NCBI RefSeq assembly: GCF_025666195.1
Contig: NZ_CP102592.1
Span: 1,984,001 to 2,048,000 of the forward strand
Direction of reading: 5' to 3'
Source of the DNA: Xanthomonas sp. CFBP 8443
GTDB lineage: Bacteria > Pseudomonadota > Gammaproteobacteria > Xanthomonadales > Xanthomonadaceae
DNA length: 64,000 nucleotides
A program made the position numbers and the translations under genes. The stretch's first letter is position 1. Each line of letters opens with the position of its first letter. Of this stretch, positions 1-9,641 are shown piece after piece. A model generated the notes under the pieces. The model saw nothing but the letters and a program-made list of their open reading frames with translations. It ran no database searches and was not told the DNA's origin.

Positions 1-1431
1 CCGTTCAAGCGGCTGACCGCCGAGGAGATCGGCTACCTGCGCTACGACTCGGACTGGGCCACCACCACGATGACCCAGCAGGTGCTGTCGGCCTATGCCT
101 CCGGCGGCATCTTCGACCTGCCCGGCGGCGAGGCGCAGATCGTGTTCGGCGGCGAGTACCGCAAGGAGCGCAACGACATCGGCGCGATCGCCCAGTACGA
201 CCCGGCCAACCCGGCCTACGACGCCACCCTCGGCACCACCCAGCTGCCGTTGCGCGGGCAGTACGACGTCAAGGAGCTGTACAGCGAACTGCACCTGCCG
301 CTGCTGGCCGGCAAGCCGTTCGCCGAGCGGCTGGGCGTGGACGCGGCGGTACGCGTGTCCGACTACAACACCGCCGGCCGCACCGTCACCAACAAGTTCG
401 GCATCGACTGGTCGCCGATCCGCGACATCACCCTGCGCGGCACCTACGGCAAGGCGGTGCGCGCGCCCAACATCGGCGAGCTGTACACCGCCAGCAGCAT
501 CGGCGGCATGTGGATCACCGACCCGTGCAACACCTACAACCTGCGCTATCGCACCGACCGCAGCCAGTACGCAGCGGCCAACTGCGCGCAGCTCAACCCG
601 TCCGACAAGGACACCTACTGGCTGTACCGCGACATCATCACCAAGGGCAACCTGGACCTGGGCAACGAGACCGCCAAGACCCGCACCGTCGGCGTGGTGC
701 TGCGGCCGCGCTTCCTGGAGGATTTCTCGCTGTCGGTGGACTACTACAACATCGATCTGCGCGGCGCGATCGATTCGTTCCCGGCGCAGACCATCATCAA
801 CAAGTGCGTCGACGCGCCGACCCTGGACAACCAGTTCTGTTCGTTCGTCGGCCGCGACGCCGGCGGCAATCTGCTCGACGTGATCACGCAGAAGCTGAAC
901 CTGTCGCGCTACCTGACCCGCGGCGTCGATTTCGCCGCGCAATACCGCTACGACCTGGCCGGACTCTGGGGCCAGAACGCCGGCGCGCTGTCGTTCGACC
1001 TCAACTACACGCGCCTGATCCGCCAGGACTACACCCTGGATCCGGACCAGCCGGAAGACGTCACCCGCTTCGCCGGCGTGTTCGGCTCGCCGCAGTGGAA
1101 GGGCGTGCTGCGCAGCACCTGGTCCAACCAGCATGCCGGCGCGACCTGGTCGCTGCGGCACATCGCCAAGATGCGCACCAGCACCCAGATCACCGACACC
1201 GACTACCAGAAGGTCTGGACCGGCAACGTGTTCTACAGCGACGTGTCCGGCTACTACCGGCTCAAGTCGGGGCTGGAACTGTTCGGCGGCATCACCAACG
1301 CATTCGACCGCGCGCCGCCGCGGGTGCCGGGCGCGGAGGCCGGTGGCGCCAATTTCGAACTCGGCTACCACGCCGGCGTGTACGACGTGATCGGGCGGAT
1401 GTACTACGGCGGGATCCGCCTGGCGCTGTGA
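1..1431 (+). CDS. TonB-dependent receptor, C-terminal part (5' end outside window)
   Basis: The frame is open from the first base, so the plug and first strands lie upstream of the window; 476 codons of the beta-barrel remain. The protein is an outer-membrane transporter energised by TonB. Visible hallmarks are the barrel motif RGTYGKAVRAPNIGELY, paired extracellular-loop cysteines near DPCNTYN, and the closing strand ending in GGIRLAL with the terminal hydrophobic residue pattern expected for BAM insertion. It resembles the second receptor at 6342-9230 (RAPNI.ELY, DPCN), so the two are probably paralogous importers for related ligands. It precedes glycosidase genes for GH127 and GH27, which suggests an oligosaccharide ligand; the substrate is inference. 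The call as a TonB receptor is secure. Confidence 0.93.
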   Translation, partial: PFKRLTAEEIGYLRYDSDWATTTMTQQVLSAYASGGIFDLPGGEAQIVFGGEYRKERNDIGAIAQYDPANPAYDATLGTTQLPLRGQYDVKELYSELHLPLLAGKPFAERLGVDAAVRVSDYNTAGRTVTNKFGIDWSPIRDITLRGTYGKAVRAPNIGELYTASSIGGMWITDPCNTYNLRYRTDRSQYAAANCAQLNPSDKDTYWLYRDIITKGNLDLGNETAKTRTVGVVLRPRFLEDFSLSVDYYNIDLRGAIDSFPAQTIINKCVDAPTLDNQFCSFVGRDAGGNLLDVITQKLNLSRYLTRGVDFAAQYRYDLAGLWGQNAGALSFDLNYTRLIRQDYTLDPDQPEDVTRFAGVFGSPQWKGVLRSTWSNQHAGATWSLRHIAKMRTSTQITDTDYQKVWTGNVFYSDVSGYYRLKSGLELFGGITNAFDRAPPRVPGAEAGGANFELGYHAGVYDVIGRMYYGGIRLAL

Positions 1432-1464
1432 CGACCGCCTGCCGCCCGCGCCATTCGGCACAAA

Positions 1465-1498
1465 TCCGCATGTCTGCGCAGCCGTGGCGACAAGACGC
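1465..1498 (+). promoter_or_regulatory. Bipartite conserved motif, copy 1
   Basis: TCCGCATG (1465-1472), 14 nt, then GCGACAAGACGC (1487-1498). The same two blocks with the same spacing recur at 5967-6000. The site lies between the first receptor and the GH127 gene, about 150 bp before the chosen start. Its identity as operator or promoter is inferred from position and conservation only. Confidence 0.6.
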
Positions 1499-1647
1499 GA
1501 TGACGTATCGATGACACAGTGGCGACAACCCGTCCTGTTGTGGCCGCGGCCGGGCCTGCCTGCCGCCGCCACGTGCAAAGGAGCAAGCGCTATGTATTGC
1601 CATGTTTTCTCGCCGCGTCCCGAGGCCGTCCAGCAGAGCGGTGCCCG

Positions 1648-4068
1648 ATGAGTCCGGGTTCGGGTCATGTCCATACGGCGCAGTGCGCGCACGCCGCCGC
1701 CGCCGATGCGGCGGCGCTGGATCCATCGCGCCGCCGCTTCCTGCAATGGAGCGCGCTGGCGATGGCCGCCGGGTTGCTGCGCTTCCCGCTGGATGCGGCC
1801 GCATCCAGCGCCGGGCGCGTGCAGGCGTTACCGCTGCAGCAGGTCACGCTCAAACCCTCGCTGTTCCTGGATTCGCTGCAGACCAATCGCCGCTACCTGA
1901 TGGAGCTCGAACCGGACCGGCTGCTGCACAATTTCCTGCAGTACGCGGGGCTGCCGCCGAAGGGTGCGGTCTACGGCGGCTGGGAAGGCGACACCATCGC
2001 CGGCCACACCCTTGGCCACTACCTCAGCGCGCTGGCCAAGATGCATGCGCAGACCCGCGACGCCGAGCTGCGCAAGCGCATCGACTACATCGTCGCCGAA
2101 CTGGCGCGCGCGCAGGCGAAGGACGCGGACGGCTACGTCGGCGGCTTCACCCGCAAGAACGACAAGGGCGAGATCGAGGGCGGCAAGGCGGTCATGGAGG
2201 ACGTGCGCCGCGGCATCATCAAGGGCAGCAAGTTCAACCTCAACGGCAGCTGGTCGCCGCTGTACACCCAGCACAAGCTGTTCGCCGGCCTGCTCGATGC
2301 GCATGCGCTGGCCGGCAACGCCCAGGCGCTGGCGGTGCTGGTGCCGATGGCCGGCTATTTCGCCGGCGTGTTCGACGCGCTCGACCATGCGCAGATGCAG
2401 AGCTTGCTGGACACCGAGTTCGGCGGCCTCAACGAGTCCTACATCGAACTGGGCGCGCGCACCGGCGACGCACGCTGGATCGCGATCGGCAAGCGCCTGC
2501 GCCACGAGAAGGTGATCGACCCGGCGGCGGCCGGCCGCGACGCGCTGCCGCACATCCACGCCAATACCCAGGTGCCCAAGTTCATCGGCGAGGCGCGCCA
2601 GTTCGAGGTCGCCGGCGACGCCGATGCCGCCGCCGCGGCGCGCTTCTTCTGGGAAACCGTGACCGCGCACTACAGCTACGTGATCGGCGGCAACGCCGAC
2701 CGCGAGTACTTCCAGGAACCGGACACCATCGCCGCGTTCCTGACCGAGCAGACCTGCGAGCACTGCAACAGCTACAACATGCTCAAGCTGACCCGGCACC
2801 TGTACCAGTGGACGCCGCAGGCGCGCTACTTCGACTACTACGAACGCACCCTGCACAACCACGTCATGGCCGCGCAGCATCCGGGCACGGGCATGTTCAC
2901 CTACATGACGCCGATGATCAGCGGCGGCGAGCGCGGCTTCTCCGACAAGTTCGACTCGTTCTGGTGCTGCGTCGGCAGCGGCATGGAAGCGCACGCGCAG
3001 TTCGGCGATTCGATCTACTGGCAGGACGCTTCGGCGCTGTACGTCAACCTGTACATCCCTTCCACCCTGGACTGGCCCGAGCGCGACCTGGCGCTGGAAC
3101 TGGACAGCGGCGTGCCGGACAACGGCAAGGTGCGGCTGCAGCTGCGCCGCGCCGGCGCGCGCACGCCGCGGCGCCTGCTGCTGCGGCTGCCGGCCTGGTG
3201 CCAGGGCCGCTATACCGTACGTCTCAACGGCAAGGCCCAGCGCGGCACGCTGGCCGACGGCTACCTGGCGCTGGAGCGCGACTGGCGCAGCGGCGACGTG
3301 ATCGAACTGGACCTGGCCACGCCGCTGCGCCTGGAGCACGCCGCCGGCGATGCCGACACGGTGGTGGTGATGCGCGGTCCGCTGGCGCTGGCCGCCGACC
3401 TCGGTCCGGTCGCCGAACCCTACGATGCGCCGGACCCGGCGCTGGTGGCGACCGCCGACCCGCTGGCCGGCTTCGCCGAACTGCCGCAGTCCGGGCATTT
3501 CCTGGCCAGCAGCACGCAGCCGCAGGGGCTGACCTTCGTGCCGTTCTACGCGCAGTACGAACGCCGCAGCGCTCTGTACTTCAAGCGCATGGCGCCGGCG
3601 CAGTGGGCGCAGGAGGCGGCGCGGCGCACCCGCCAGCAGGCCGAGCGCGCGGCGCTGCAGGCCAGTGCGGTGGACATGATCCAGTTCGGCGACGAGGCCT
3701 CCGAGCAGGCGCACAAGCTGCGCAGCGACACCTCCTTCGGCGGCGCCTACCGCCGCCAGCAGTGCCGCGACGTGCGCGGCAAGGGCTTCGTCGAATTCCA
3801 GATGCGCGGCAGCGCACAGCCGCTGGCGTTGCGCCTGCGCTTCTGGGGCAGCGACAAGGGCCGCTTCAACATCCTGGTCAACGGCAAGCTGGCGGTGGAG
3901 GTGCAGGTGGAGCGCGGGCAGGTGATCGACTTCGTCGACCGCGACTATCCGCTACCGCCGGCGCTGACCCGCGATGCGGCGCAGCTGACGCTGCGCATCG
4001 AGCCGCAGCACGGCGACACCGCCGGGCCGTTGTTCGGCGGCTGGTTGATCCCGGCCGCGAGCGCATGA
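1648..4068 (+). CDS. GH127-type beta-L-arabinofuranosidase (DUF1680), Tat-exported
   Basis: An 806-residue glycoside hydrolase. The ATG at 1648 is chosen because it places a twin-arginine signal (SRRRFLQWSALAMAAG) about 30 residues in; the open frame extends to 1519 but those residues do not look like protein. The catalytic core shows the GH127 signatures: a TCEHCNSYNMLKL segment supplying Glu and Cys zinc ligands, and FWCCVGSGMEAH, which holds the vicinal cysteines, one being the nucleophile in characterised members. A C-terminal beta-sandwich follows. Family members release L-arabinofuranose from hydroxyproline-rich glycoproteins and arabinans in the periplasm. Its stop overlaps an ATG used by the downstream reading frame, so it is probably cotranscribed with the GH27 gene. 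Exact substrate is not visible. Confidence 0.88.
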   Translation: MSPGSGHVHTAQCAHAAAADAAALDPSRRRFLQWSALAMAAGLLRFPLDAAASSAGRVQALPLQQVTLKPSLFLDSLQTNRRYLMELEPDRLLHNFLQYAGLPPKGAVYGGWEGDTIAGHTLGHYLSALAKMHAQTRDAELRKRIDYIVAELARAQAKDADGYVGGFTRKNDKGEIEGGKAVMEDVRRGIIKGSKFNLNGSWSPLYTQHKLFAGLLDAHALAGNAQALAVLVPMAGYFAGVFDALDHAQMQSLLDTEFGGLNESYIELGARTGDARWIAIGKRLRHEKVIDPAAAGRDALPHIHANTQVPKFIGEARQFEVAGDADAAAAARFFWETVTAHYSYVIGGNADREYFQEPDTIAAFLTEQTCEHCNSYNMLKLTRHLYQWTPQARYFDYYERTLHNHVMAAQHPGTGMFTYMTPMISGGERGFSDKFDSFWCCVGSGMEAHAQFGDSIYWQDASALYVNLYIPSTLDWPERDLALELDSGVPDNGKVRLQLRRAGARTPRRLLLRLPAWCQGRYTVRLNGKAQRGTLADGYLALERDWRSGDVIELDLATPLRLEHAAGDADTVVVMRGPLALAADLGPVAEPYDAPDPALVATADPLAGFAELPQSGHFLASSTQPQGLTFVPFYAQYERRSALYFKRMAPAQWAQEAARRTRQQAERAALQASAVDMIQFGDEASEQAHKLRSDTSFGGAYRRQQCRDVRGKGFVEFQMRGSAQPLALRLRFWGSDKGRFNILVNGKLAVEVQVERGQVIDFVDRDYPLPPALTRDAAQLTLRIEPQHGDTAGPLFGGWLIPAASA

Positions 4069-4124
4069 GCGCTGCCGCAGCGCACGCGCGCGGCGCTGGC
4101 CTGGTTCCCCGCCAGGAGCCAGCG

Positions 4125-5711
4125 ATGGCCGCGCGCTCCGCTTTCTGCGCTCGCCGCTGGCTATGGCACGGCCTGCTCGCGCTCGCCGCCGTTGGCAGCG
4201 GCGGCTGCGCACATGCGCTGTCCCAGGCCGCGGCGGCGCGTTCGGCGAACCCGTTGCACGGCATCTGGGTGATCGACCAGGGCCCATCGTTCCCCGGCCC
4301 GCGCTACCTGCGCATCGCCGAGCGCGATGGCCGACCGCACGGCAGCATCACCACCGACTGGTACGGCGACGTGCCGATGCAGCAGTTGCTCATCGACGGC
4401 GGCGTGGCCCGTTTCCAGATCGACAACGGCAATCCGCGGCTGCCGGCGCAGCCGTGGACCGCGACCCTGGAGGACGGCCAGCTGCACGTGGCCGGCCGCA
4501 TCTGGGACGAGCAGGTCGACGTGCGCGCGCGCCGCGGCAGCGAGGCCGATGCGGCGCGGCTGGCATTCCCCGTCACGCCGCTGCCGGACTACGCGGCGTT
4601 GCCGAGCGACGGCCTGGCGCGGACCCCGCCGCTGGGCTGGAGCAGCTGGAACCGGTTCGCCGAACATATCGACGACGCCACCGTGCGCCAGATCGCCGAC
4701 GCGATGGTCGCGTCCGGACTGCGCGATGCCGGCTACGTGTACGTCAACATCGACGACGGCTGGCAGGGCGAGCGCGACCGCGACGGCGTGCTGCAGCCGA
4801 ACGCGCGCTTCCCCGACATGCGCGCACTGGCCGACTACGTGCACGGCAAAGGCCTCAAGCTCGGCCTGTACAGTTCGCCCGGGCCGAAGACCTGCGCCGG
4901 CTACGCCGGCAGCTACGGCCACGTCGAACAGGACGCGCGCACCTGGGCCGGCTGGGGCATCGACTACGTCAAGTACGACCTGTGCTCGGGCGAAGGCATC
5001 TTCCGCGATCCGCAGCAGGTGCGCCGCGCCTACCTGCAGATGGGCCAGGCGCTGCGCGCGACCGGACGGCCGATCGTCTACAGCCTGTGCCAGTACGGCC
5101 GCGACCACGTCGGCCAATGGGGGCGCGAGGTCGGCGGCCATCTGTGGCGGACCACCGGCGACATCGAGGACAGCTACGCGAAGATGGCCTCGATCGGCTT
5201 CGACCGCAACGGCGATCCCGCCGACGCCGGGCCGGGCGGCTGGAACGATCCGGACATGCTCGAGGTCGGCAACGGCGGCATGAGCGTGGACGAGTACCGC
5301 ACGCACATGGCGTTGTGGGCGCTGTCGGCGGCGCCGCTGCTGCTGGGCAACGATCTGCGGCAGATGACGCCGGCGACGCTGGCGATCCTGCGCAACCGCG
5401 AGGTGCTGGCGATCGACCAGGATGCGCTGGGCGTGCAGGGCAGGGCGGTGCGCAAGGACGGCGCGATCGAGATCTGGCGCAAGCCGCTGGCCGACGGCGG
5501 CGTCGCGCTGGGCGTATTCAACCGCGATACGCAGCCGCAGCAGGTGATGCTGACGGCCGACGACGCCGGCACCGCGTTGCACGGACGCCGTTGGCGCGAT
5601 CTGTGGCGCGGCCGTTCGCAGGCGGCCGAGCGACTGCGCAGCGTGCAGGTCGCCGCGCATGGCGTGGTGTTGCTGCGGTTGTCGCCGCCGCCGGCCGTAC
5701 GCGCGCACTGA
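4125..5711 (+). CDS. GH27 alpha-galactosidase / beta-L-arabinopyranosidase-type enzyme
   Basis: A 528-residue secreted glycosidase. The ATG at 4125 follows AGGAG (4114-4118) by 6 nt and opens a signal sequence with a cysteine (GSGGC) that could be a lipidation site; an alternative ATG at 4065 overlaps the GH127 stop. After an extra N-terminal beta domain of about 150 residues comes the GH27 barrel, with TPPLGWSSWNRF, NIDDGWQ, KYDLC (nucleophile Asp) and GGWNDPDMLEVGN (acid/base Asp). GH27 contains both alpha-galactosidases and beta-L-arabinopyranosidases. Pairing with GH127 favours attack on arabinogalactan or extensin side chains, which is inference. Strong family assignment; specificity unresolved. 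Confidence 0.9.
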   Translation: MAARSAFCARRWLWHGLLALAAVGSGGCAHALSQAAAARSANPLHGIWVIDQGPSFPGPRYLRIAERDGRPHGSITTDWYGDVPMQQLLIDGGVARFQIDNGNPRLPAQPWTATLEDGQLHVAGRIWDEQVDVRARRGSEADAARLAFPVTPLPDYAALPSDGLARTPPLGWSSWNRFAEHIDDATVRQIADAMVASGLRDAGYVYVNIDDGWQGERDRDGVLQPNARFPDMRALADYVHGKGLKLGLYSSPGPKTCAGYAGSYGHVEQDARTWAGWGIDYVKYDLCSGEGIFRDPQQVRRAYLQMGQALRATGRPIVYSLCQYGRDHVGQWGREVGGHLWRTTGDIEDSYAKMASIGFDRNGDPADAGPGGWNDPDMLEVGNGGMSVDEYRTHMALWALSAAPLLLGNDLRQMTPATLAILRNREVLAIDQDALGVQGRAVRKDGAIEIWRKPLADGGVALGVFNRDTQPQQVMLTADDAGTALHGRRWRDLWRGRSQAAERLRSVQVAAHGVVLLRLSPPPAVRAH

Positions 5712-6341
5712 GCGCACGGGCGGCGGCACGCGTGGCGGCGCATGCCGCCCGCCGCGCATGCGACCACGCTCGCGCTTCGATCGCCATCTGGTCCGATGCC
5801 GAAAGTCCGCTACGCGCGCATCGCAACGCTGCCGGGGTGACTGGCGCTATGCCGAGTTGCATCAAGCAAAGCTCTGCCGCGCATAACCATCATGTCGCGT
5901 GTGCAGCAGCCCGCATGCGCGGCGGGCAAGCAAGCAACGCGCCGGATGGTCACGACCATGCATTATTCCGCATGCAGAGCCGCTAATTGCGACAAGACGC
6001 AGGCTCCACTTCCGGGCACATTGTGACCACGTCGTTAAAACGTGATGACCTGGCTGTTTCTTCGGCCGACACGCCGGCGTGCGGGACAGGACCCGCCGCT
6101 GCCGTTCGCCCTCCATCTGCAATACCGGGGATCCGCGCGCACCGCGTTGCGCGAAGGACATCGAGCATCCCCGCCGTTGCGTCCGTTCTTGCATAGACCG
6201 GGCGCGGGAAACGCAGTTGCTGGCGGCGCTGGAAGCGTCGCGCTCGTTGCATCAACCGTCCGCTGGCGCAGAGCCGGCGCGGATCCGTTCGGCCATTCGT
6301 TTTCGTCCATGCCCCGTGTCGCCATCGCTCAGGAGATTCCC
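5712..6341. other. 630-bp intergenic region before second TonB receptor
   Basis: No convincing gene. A GGCGGC-GCAT-GCCGCC hairpin sits at 5734-5749 just after the GH27 stop, without a T-run. The bipartite motif is repeated at 5967-6000. At about 6022-6043 there is an imperfect inverted repeat (CACG...CGTG around TTAAAA) that could be an operator. AGGAG at 6331-6335 serves the next gene. Confidence 0.6.
5967..6000 (+). promoter_or_regulatory. Bipartite conserved motif, copy 2
   Basis: TCCGCATG (5967-5974), 14 nt, GCGACAAGACGC (5989-6000). All twenty block bases and the spacing match copy 1 at 1465-1498, while the 14-nt spacer and the flanks differ. It lies about 340 bp before the second TonB receptor start. 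It is probably a binding site or promoter that coregulates the locus. Confidence 0.6.
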
Positions 6342-9230
6342 ATGTCGTTTCCACACGCAAACCCTTCCTCGCATCGCAACGCACCGGTGCCGCAGCCGCT
6401 GGCGCTGGCGGTGATCGCCGCGCTGTCGCTGGGCGCGTCGTGGTCGGCGCTGGCGCAGGAGGCGGACGCGGACGGCGGCAAGACCCAGACCCTGGACAGC
6501 ATCGTGGTCACCGGCTCGCGCCTGCGCCGCGTCGACACCGAAACCGCCAATCCGGTGGTGACCATCAGCCGCGCGCAGATCGAGGCCACCGGCAAGGCCA
6601 CGCTCGGCGATCTGGTGCAGGAACTGCCCTCGATCGCCGGCAACGCGACCAATCCCAACACCAACAACGGCGGCGGTACCGGCGCCTCGACCATCTCGCT
6701 GCGCGGCCTCGGCGACAAGCGCACACTGATCCTGGTCAACGGCACGCGCCTGGCCAGCAACGACGTCAACGCGATCCCGGCGACGATGATCGAGCGGGTG
6801 GAAGTGCTCAGCGACGGCGCCTCGGCGGTGTACGGCTCCGACGCGATCGGTGGCGTGGTCAACTTCATCCTGCGCAAGAGTTTCGACGGCATCGAGGCCA
6901 GCACCGATTTCGGCACCAGCTCGCGCAGCGACGGCAACCGCCGCAACTTCTCGCTGACCGCCGGCAAGACCTGGGACCGCGGCAGCGTGATCGCCGGCGT
7001 GTCCTACCACGACATCGATCCGGTGTCGGCCGGCGCGCGTGGCTACTCCAAGGATGCGCTGTCGCTGATCGGCGGCGTGCCGGTCAAGCAGGGCTCCTCG
7101 GCCACGCCGACCGGCAGCATCAGCTTCAACGACGGCTCGGCCCAGGCCAGGGCGCTGGCGGCCAGCAACGGCTGCTCGCGCGTCACCTTCAATGGCGGCA
7201 GCAGCAGCCCGACCGATCCCAGCCAGTACCACTGCTACGTCGCCTCCACCGATTCCTACAACTACCAGCCGTACAACCTGCTGCAGACCCCGCAGGAGCG
7301 CACCAACGCCTTCGTGATCGGCAGCTTCCGCTTCAACGATCACCTGGAAGGCTACGTCAACAGCTACTTCAGCAAGACCAGCTCGGCCTCGATCATCGCG
7401 CCGATCCCGATCTTCTCCAACGGCGACAACTTCCTGGTGTCCTCGGCCAGCTACTACAACCCGTTCGGGCTGAACTTCGGCACCGACCGCAGCGCCGGCC
7501 AGTCCTACAACGACTTCAACAGCCGCGCCACCGTGCTCGGCAATCGCCGCTACGAGTACAACACCTACAATTTCCAGATCAATCCGGGCCTGCGCGGCAG
7601 CTTCGGCGACAGCTCGTGGCAGTGGGACGCCAGCATCAACTACGGCAAGGTCAAGCAGAAATCGATCAACAACGGGTTCCTCGACTACGCCGGGTTCAAC
7701 GCCGCGGTCGGCCCCTCGTTCCTGGACAGCGACGGCACGGTCAAGTGCGGCAGCGCCGGCGCGGCGATCGCCGGCTGTACCCCGATCGACATCTTCAACC
7801 TCAACAGCCCCAACAACCTTGCCGCGCTGCAGGCATTGGTGGTCAACCCGATCGTCACCAGCGTGTACCGGGTCAAGCAGTTCGAGGCCAACGCCAACGG
7901 CAACCTGTTCGAGCTGCCGGCCGGCACCGTGAGCCTGGCCGCCGGCGTGTCCTACCGCAAGGAGAGCACCTCCACCGCCGCCGACGCGCTGTGGACGGGC
8001 GACGAGAACGGCCTGTGCGGGGTGATCGAATACTGCGCCACCGTGCTCGGCGGCAGTTTCAGCGTCAAGGAGGCCTATGCCGAGGCGCTGTTCCCGCTGC
8101 TGTCGGAACTGCCGCTGGTGCATTCGCTGAACTTGACCGTGGGCAGCCGCTTCTCCGACTACGACTCGGTCGGCAGCAAGACCAACAGCAAGGTTGCGCT
8201 GGAATGGCGCCCGATCGAGAACCTGCTGTTGCGCGGCACCGTCTCGCAGGTGTTCCGTGCGCCCAACATCAATGAACTGTATTCCGGCGTGGTCGGCGAT
8301 TCGGCCACGGTCAACGATCCCTGCAACGGCTACACCGGCGGCCACGAGGGCGCCTGCGCCAACGTGCCCACCGACGGCAGCTACCAGCAGGCGGACAACC
8401 AGATCGGGGCCAAGGCCTCGGGTGCGGTGGTGGCCGGCTACCAGCTCAAGCCGGAGACCGGCAAGTCCTACGATTTCGGCGTGGTCTACGATCCGGGCTG
8501 GCTGGACGGGCTGTCGATCAGCGCCGACGTGTGGCGCATCGATCTCAACGACACCATCACCACCGTGTCGGCGCAGACCGTGTTCAACCAGTGCTACGCC
8601 AACTCGGGCAGCGCGTTCTGCGCGCTGATCCACCGCAACGACAACGGCACCATCAACTACGTCGCCGAACCCACGGTCAACCTCGGCAAGCTGTGGGCGC
8701 GCGGCGCCGACTTCAGCCTCAACTACCGCCTGCCGGACACCGCCTGGGGCAGCTTCAACGCCGGCCTCAACGGCACCTACACCATCCGCTACGACGTCAA
8801 CCCGGACAGCACCGACCCTAACACCGTCACCATCCACAACGCCGGCAAGTACACCCAGGCCTACGGCAACTTCCCGCGCTGGCGCGCGCTCGGCACCCTG
8901 GGCTGGAATCTCGGCAACTGGAGCGCCAACTACCGCATGCGCTACATCGGCGCCACCGAGATCGGCAGCGCCGACGCGCGGCAGAACCTGTCGGCCGACG
9001 TCGGCGAGCCCGGGGTGGTGCGCGGCATCGGCGCCTACGTCTATCACAGCGCGCAAGTGGGTTACCAGTTCGCGCAGTGGCGCACCCGCGTCGAACTCGG
9101 CGTGGACAACCTCACCGACAAGCAGCCGCCGCTGTACTACGCCAACAACGTCGGCAACGCCAACACCGACGTGGCCACCTACGACCTGCTCGGCCGCTAC
9201 TACTGGGCGCGGGCGACGGTGAAGTTCTAG
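6342..9230 (+). CDS. TonB-dependent receptor, complete
   Basis: A 962-residue outer-membrane TonB-dependent transporter. The start at 6342 follows AGGAG with 6-nt spacing and begins a signal peptide cleaved after SALAQ. A TonB-box-like stretch DSIVVTGSRL is followed by the plug (ISLRGLGDKRTLILVNG, VEVLSDGASAVYGSDAIGGVVNFI) and a long barrel containing FRAPNINELY and DPCNGY, closing with YYWARATVKF. The plug sequence is typical of receptors expanded in Xanthomonas and Caulobacter for complex carbohydrate uptake. It is the probable importer partner of the GH127/GH27 enzymes and shares their upstream motif. Substrate is inferred from context. Confidence 0.95.
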   Translation: MSFPHANPSSHRNAPVPQPLALAVIAALSLGASWSALAQEADADGGKTQTLDSIVVTGSRLRRVDTETANPVVTISRAQIEATGKATLGDLVQELPSIAGNATNPNTNNGGGTGASTISLRGLGDKRTLILVNGTRLASNDVNAIPATMIERVEVLSDGASAVYGSDAIGGVVNFILRKSFDGIEASTDFGTSSRSDGNRRNFSLTAGKTWDRGSVIAGVSYHDIDPVSAGARGYSKDALSLIGGVPVKQGSSATPTGSISFNDGSAQARALAASNGCSRVTFNGGSSSPTDPSQYHCYVASTDSYNYQPYNLLQTPQERTNAFVIGSFRFNDHLEGYVNSYFSKTSSASIIAPIPIFSNGDNFLVSSASYYNPFGLNFGTDRSAGQSYNDFNSRATVLGNRRYEYNTYNFQINPGLRGSFGDSSWQWDASINYGKVKQKSINNGFLDYAGFNAAVGPSFLDSDGTVKCGSAGAAIAGCTPIDIFNLNSPNNLAALQALVVNPIVTSVYRVKQFEANANGNLFELPAGTVSLAAGVSYRKESTSTAADALWTGDENGLCGVIEYCATVLGGSFSVKEAYAEALFPLLSELPLVHSLNLTVGSRFSDYDSVGSKTNSKVALEWRPIENLLLRGTVSQVFRAPNINELYSGVVGDSATVNDPCNGYTGGHEGACANVPTDGSYQQADNQIGAKASGAVVAGYQLKPETGKSYDFGVVYDPGWLDGLSISADVWRIDLNDTITTVSAQTVFNQCYANSGSAFCALIHRNDNGTINYVAEPTVNLGKLWARGADFSLNYRLPDTAWGSFNAGLNGTYTIRYDVNPDSTDPNTVTIHNAGKYTQAYGNFPRWRALGTLGWNLGNWSANYRMRYIGATEIGSADARQNLSADVGEPGVVRGIGAYVYHSAQVGYQFAQWRTRVELGVDNLTDKQPPLYYANNVGNANTDVATYDLLGRYYWARATVKF

Positions 9231-9641
9231 GCCTGCTGTCGTCCAGTCCGAACCAGGACGTGCGGACGCCGTTCCCGGTCGGCGTCTGCACGCGGGCTTC
9301 GATGTCGTAGTGCGCGATCCTGGCGGCAGCCCGTACATGGCTGCCGCCGGTGCGGACAGATCCTGGGGTGCTGTGGAACGATCGCCAAGGCGTGGCGATC
9401 AGCGCTCATGACGTCGGCCTACTGCGCGACTGTGACGGCGCCGACGACTGATACGGCGAGTACCAGACTGCCGGTAAATAGGCGACCGCAGGAATCCGGC
9501 ACTTCCCTCGATGCGTGTTATGTCCGGTTGCCGTTTACGCTGGACGGCTAGGCTTTCGGATCGATGCGGCGCCTTGTTGCCTGCGCAGCCGTGACGTTGG
9601 GCGGCACTTGGCGCTCGCGCCGCACAGCCGCGCTGCGCCGG
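9231..9641. other. Intergenic region, convergent genes
   Basis: 411 bp between the receptor stop and the stop of the oppositely oriented dehydrogenase. Small open frames on both strands have no recognisable features, and no clear terminator hairpin with a T-run was found. Confidence 0.5.

Noticed and set aside
1602..5711. 1369-codon open frame spanning the GH127 and GH27 genes
   Set aside because: Only its last part (from 4125) is protein-like; the rest is Arg/Gly-rich shadow of GH127 in high-GC DNA.
5734..5749. Hairpin after the GH27 gene as a terminator
   Set aside because: Stem of six GC pairs but no T-run on either strand, and such GC palindromes are frequent here.
6252..9338. 1028-codon minus-strand open frame opposite the TonB receptor
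   Set aside because: Ala/Val/Arg-rich shadow with no motifs; the plus-strand receptor is unambiguous.
9231..9641. Possible small gene between the TonB receptor and the dehydrogenase
   Set aside because: Short frames on both strands lack ribosome sites and protein-like composition.
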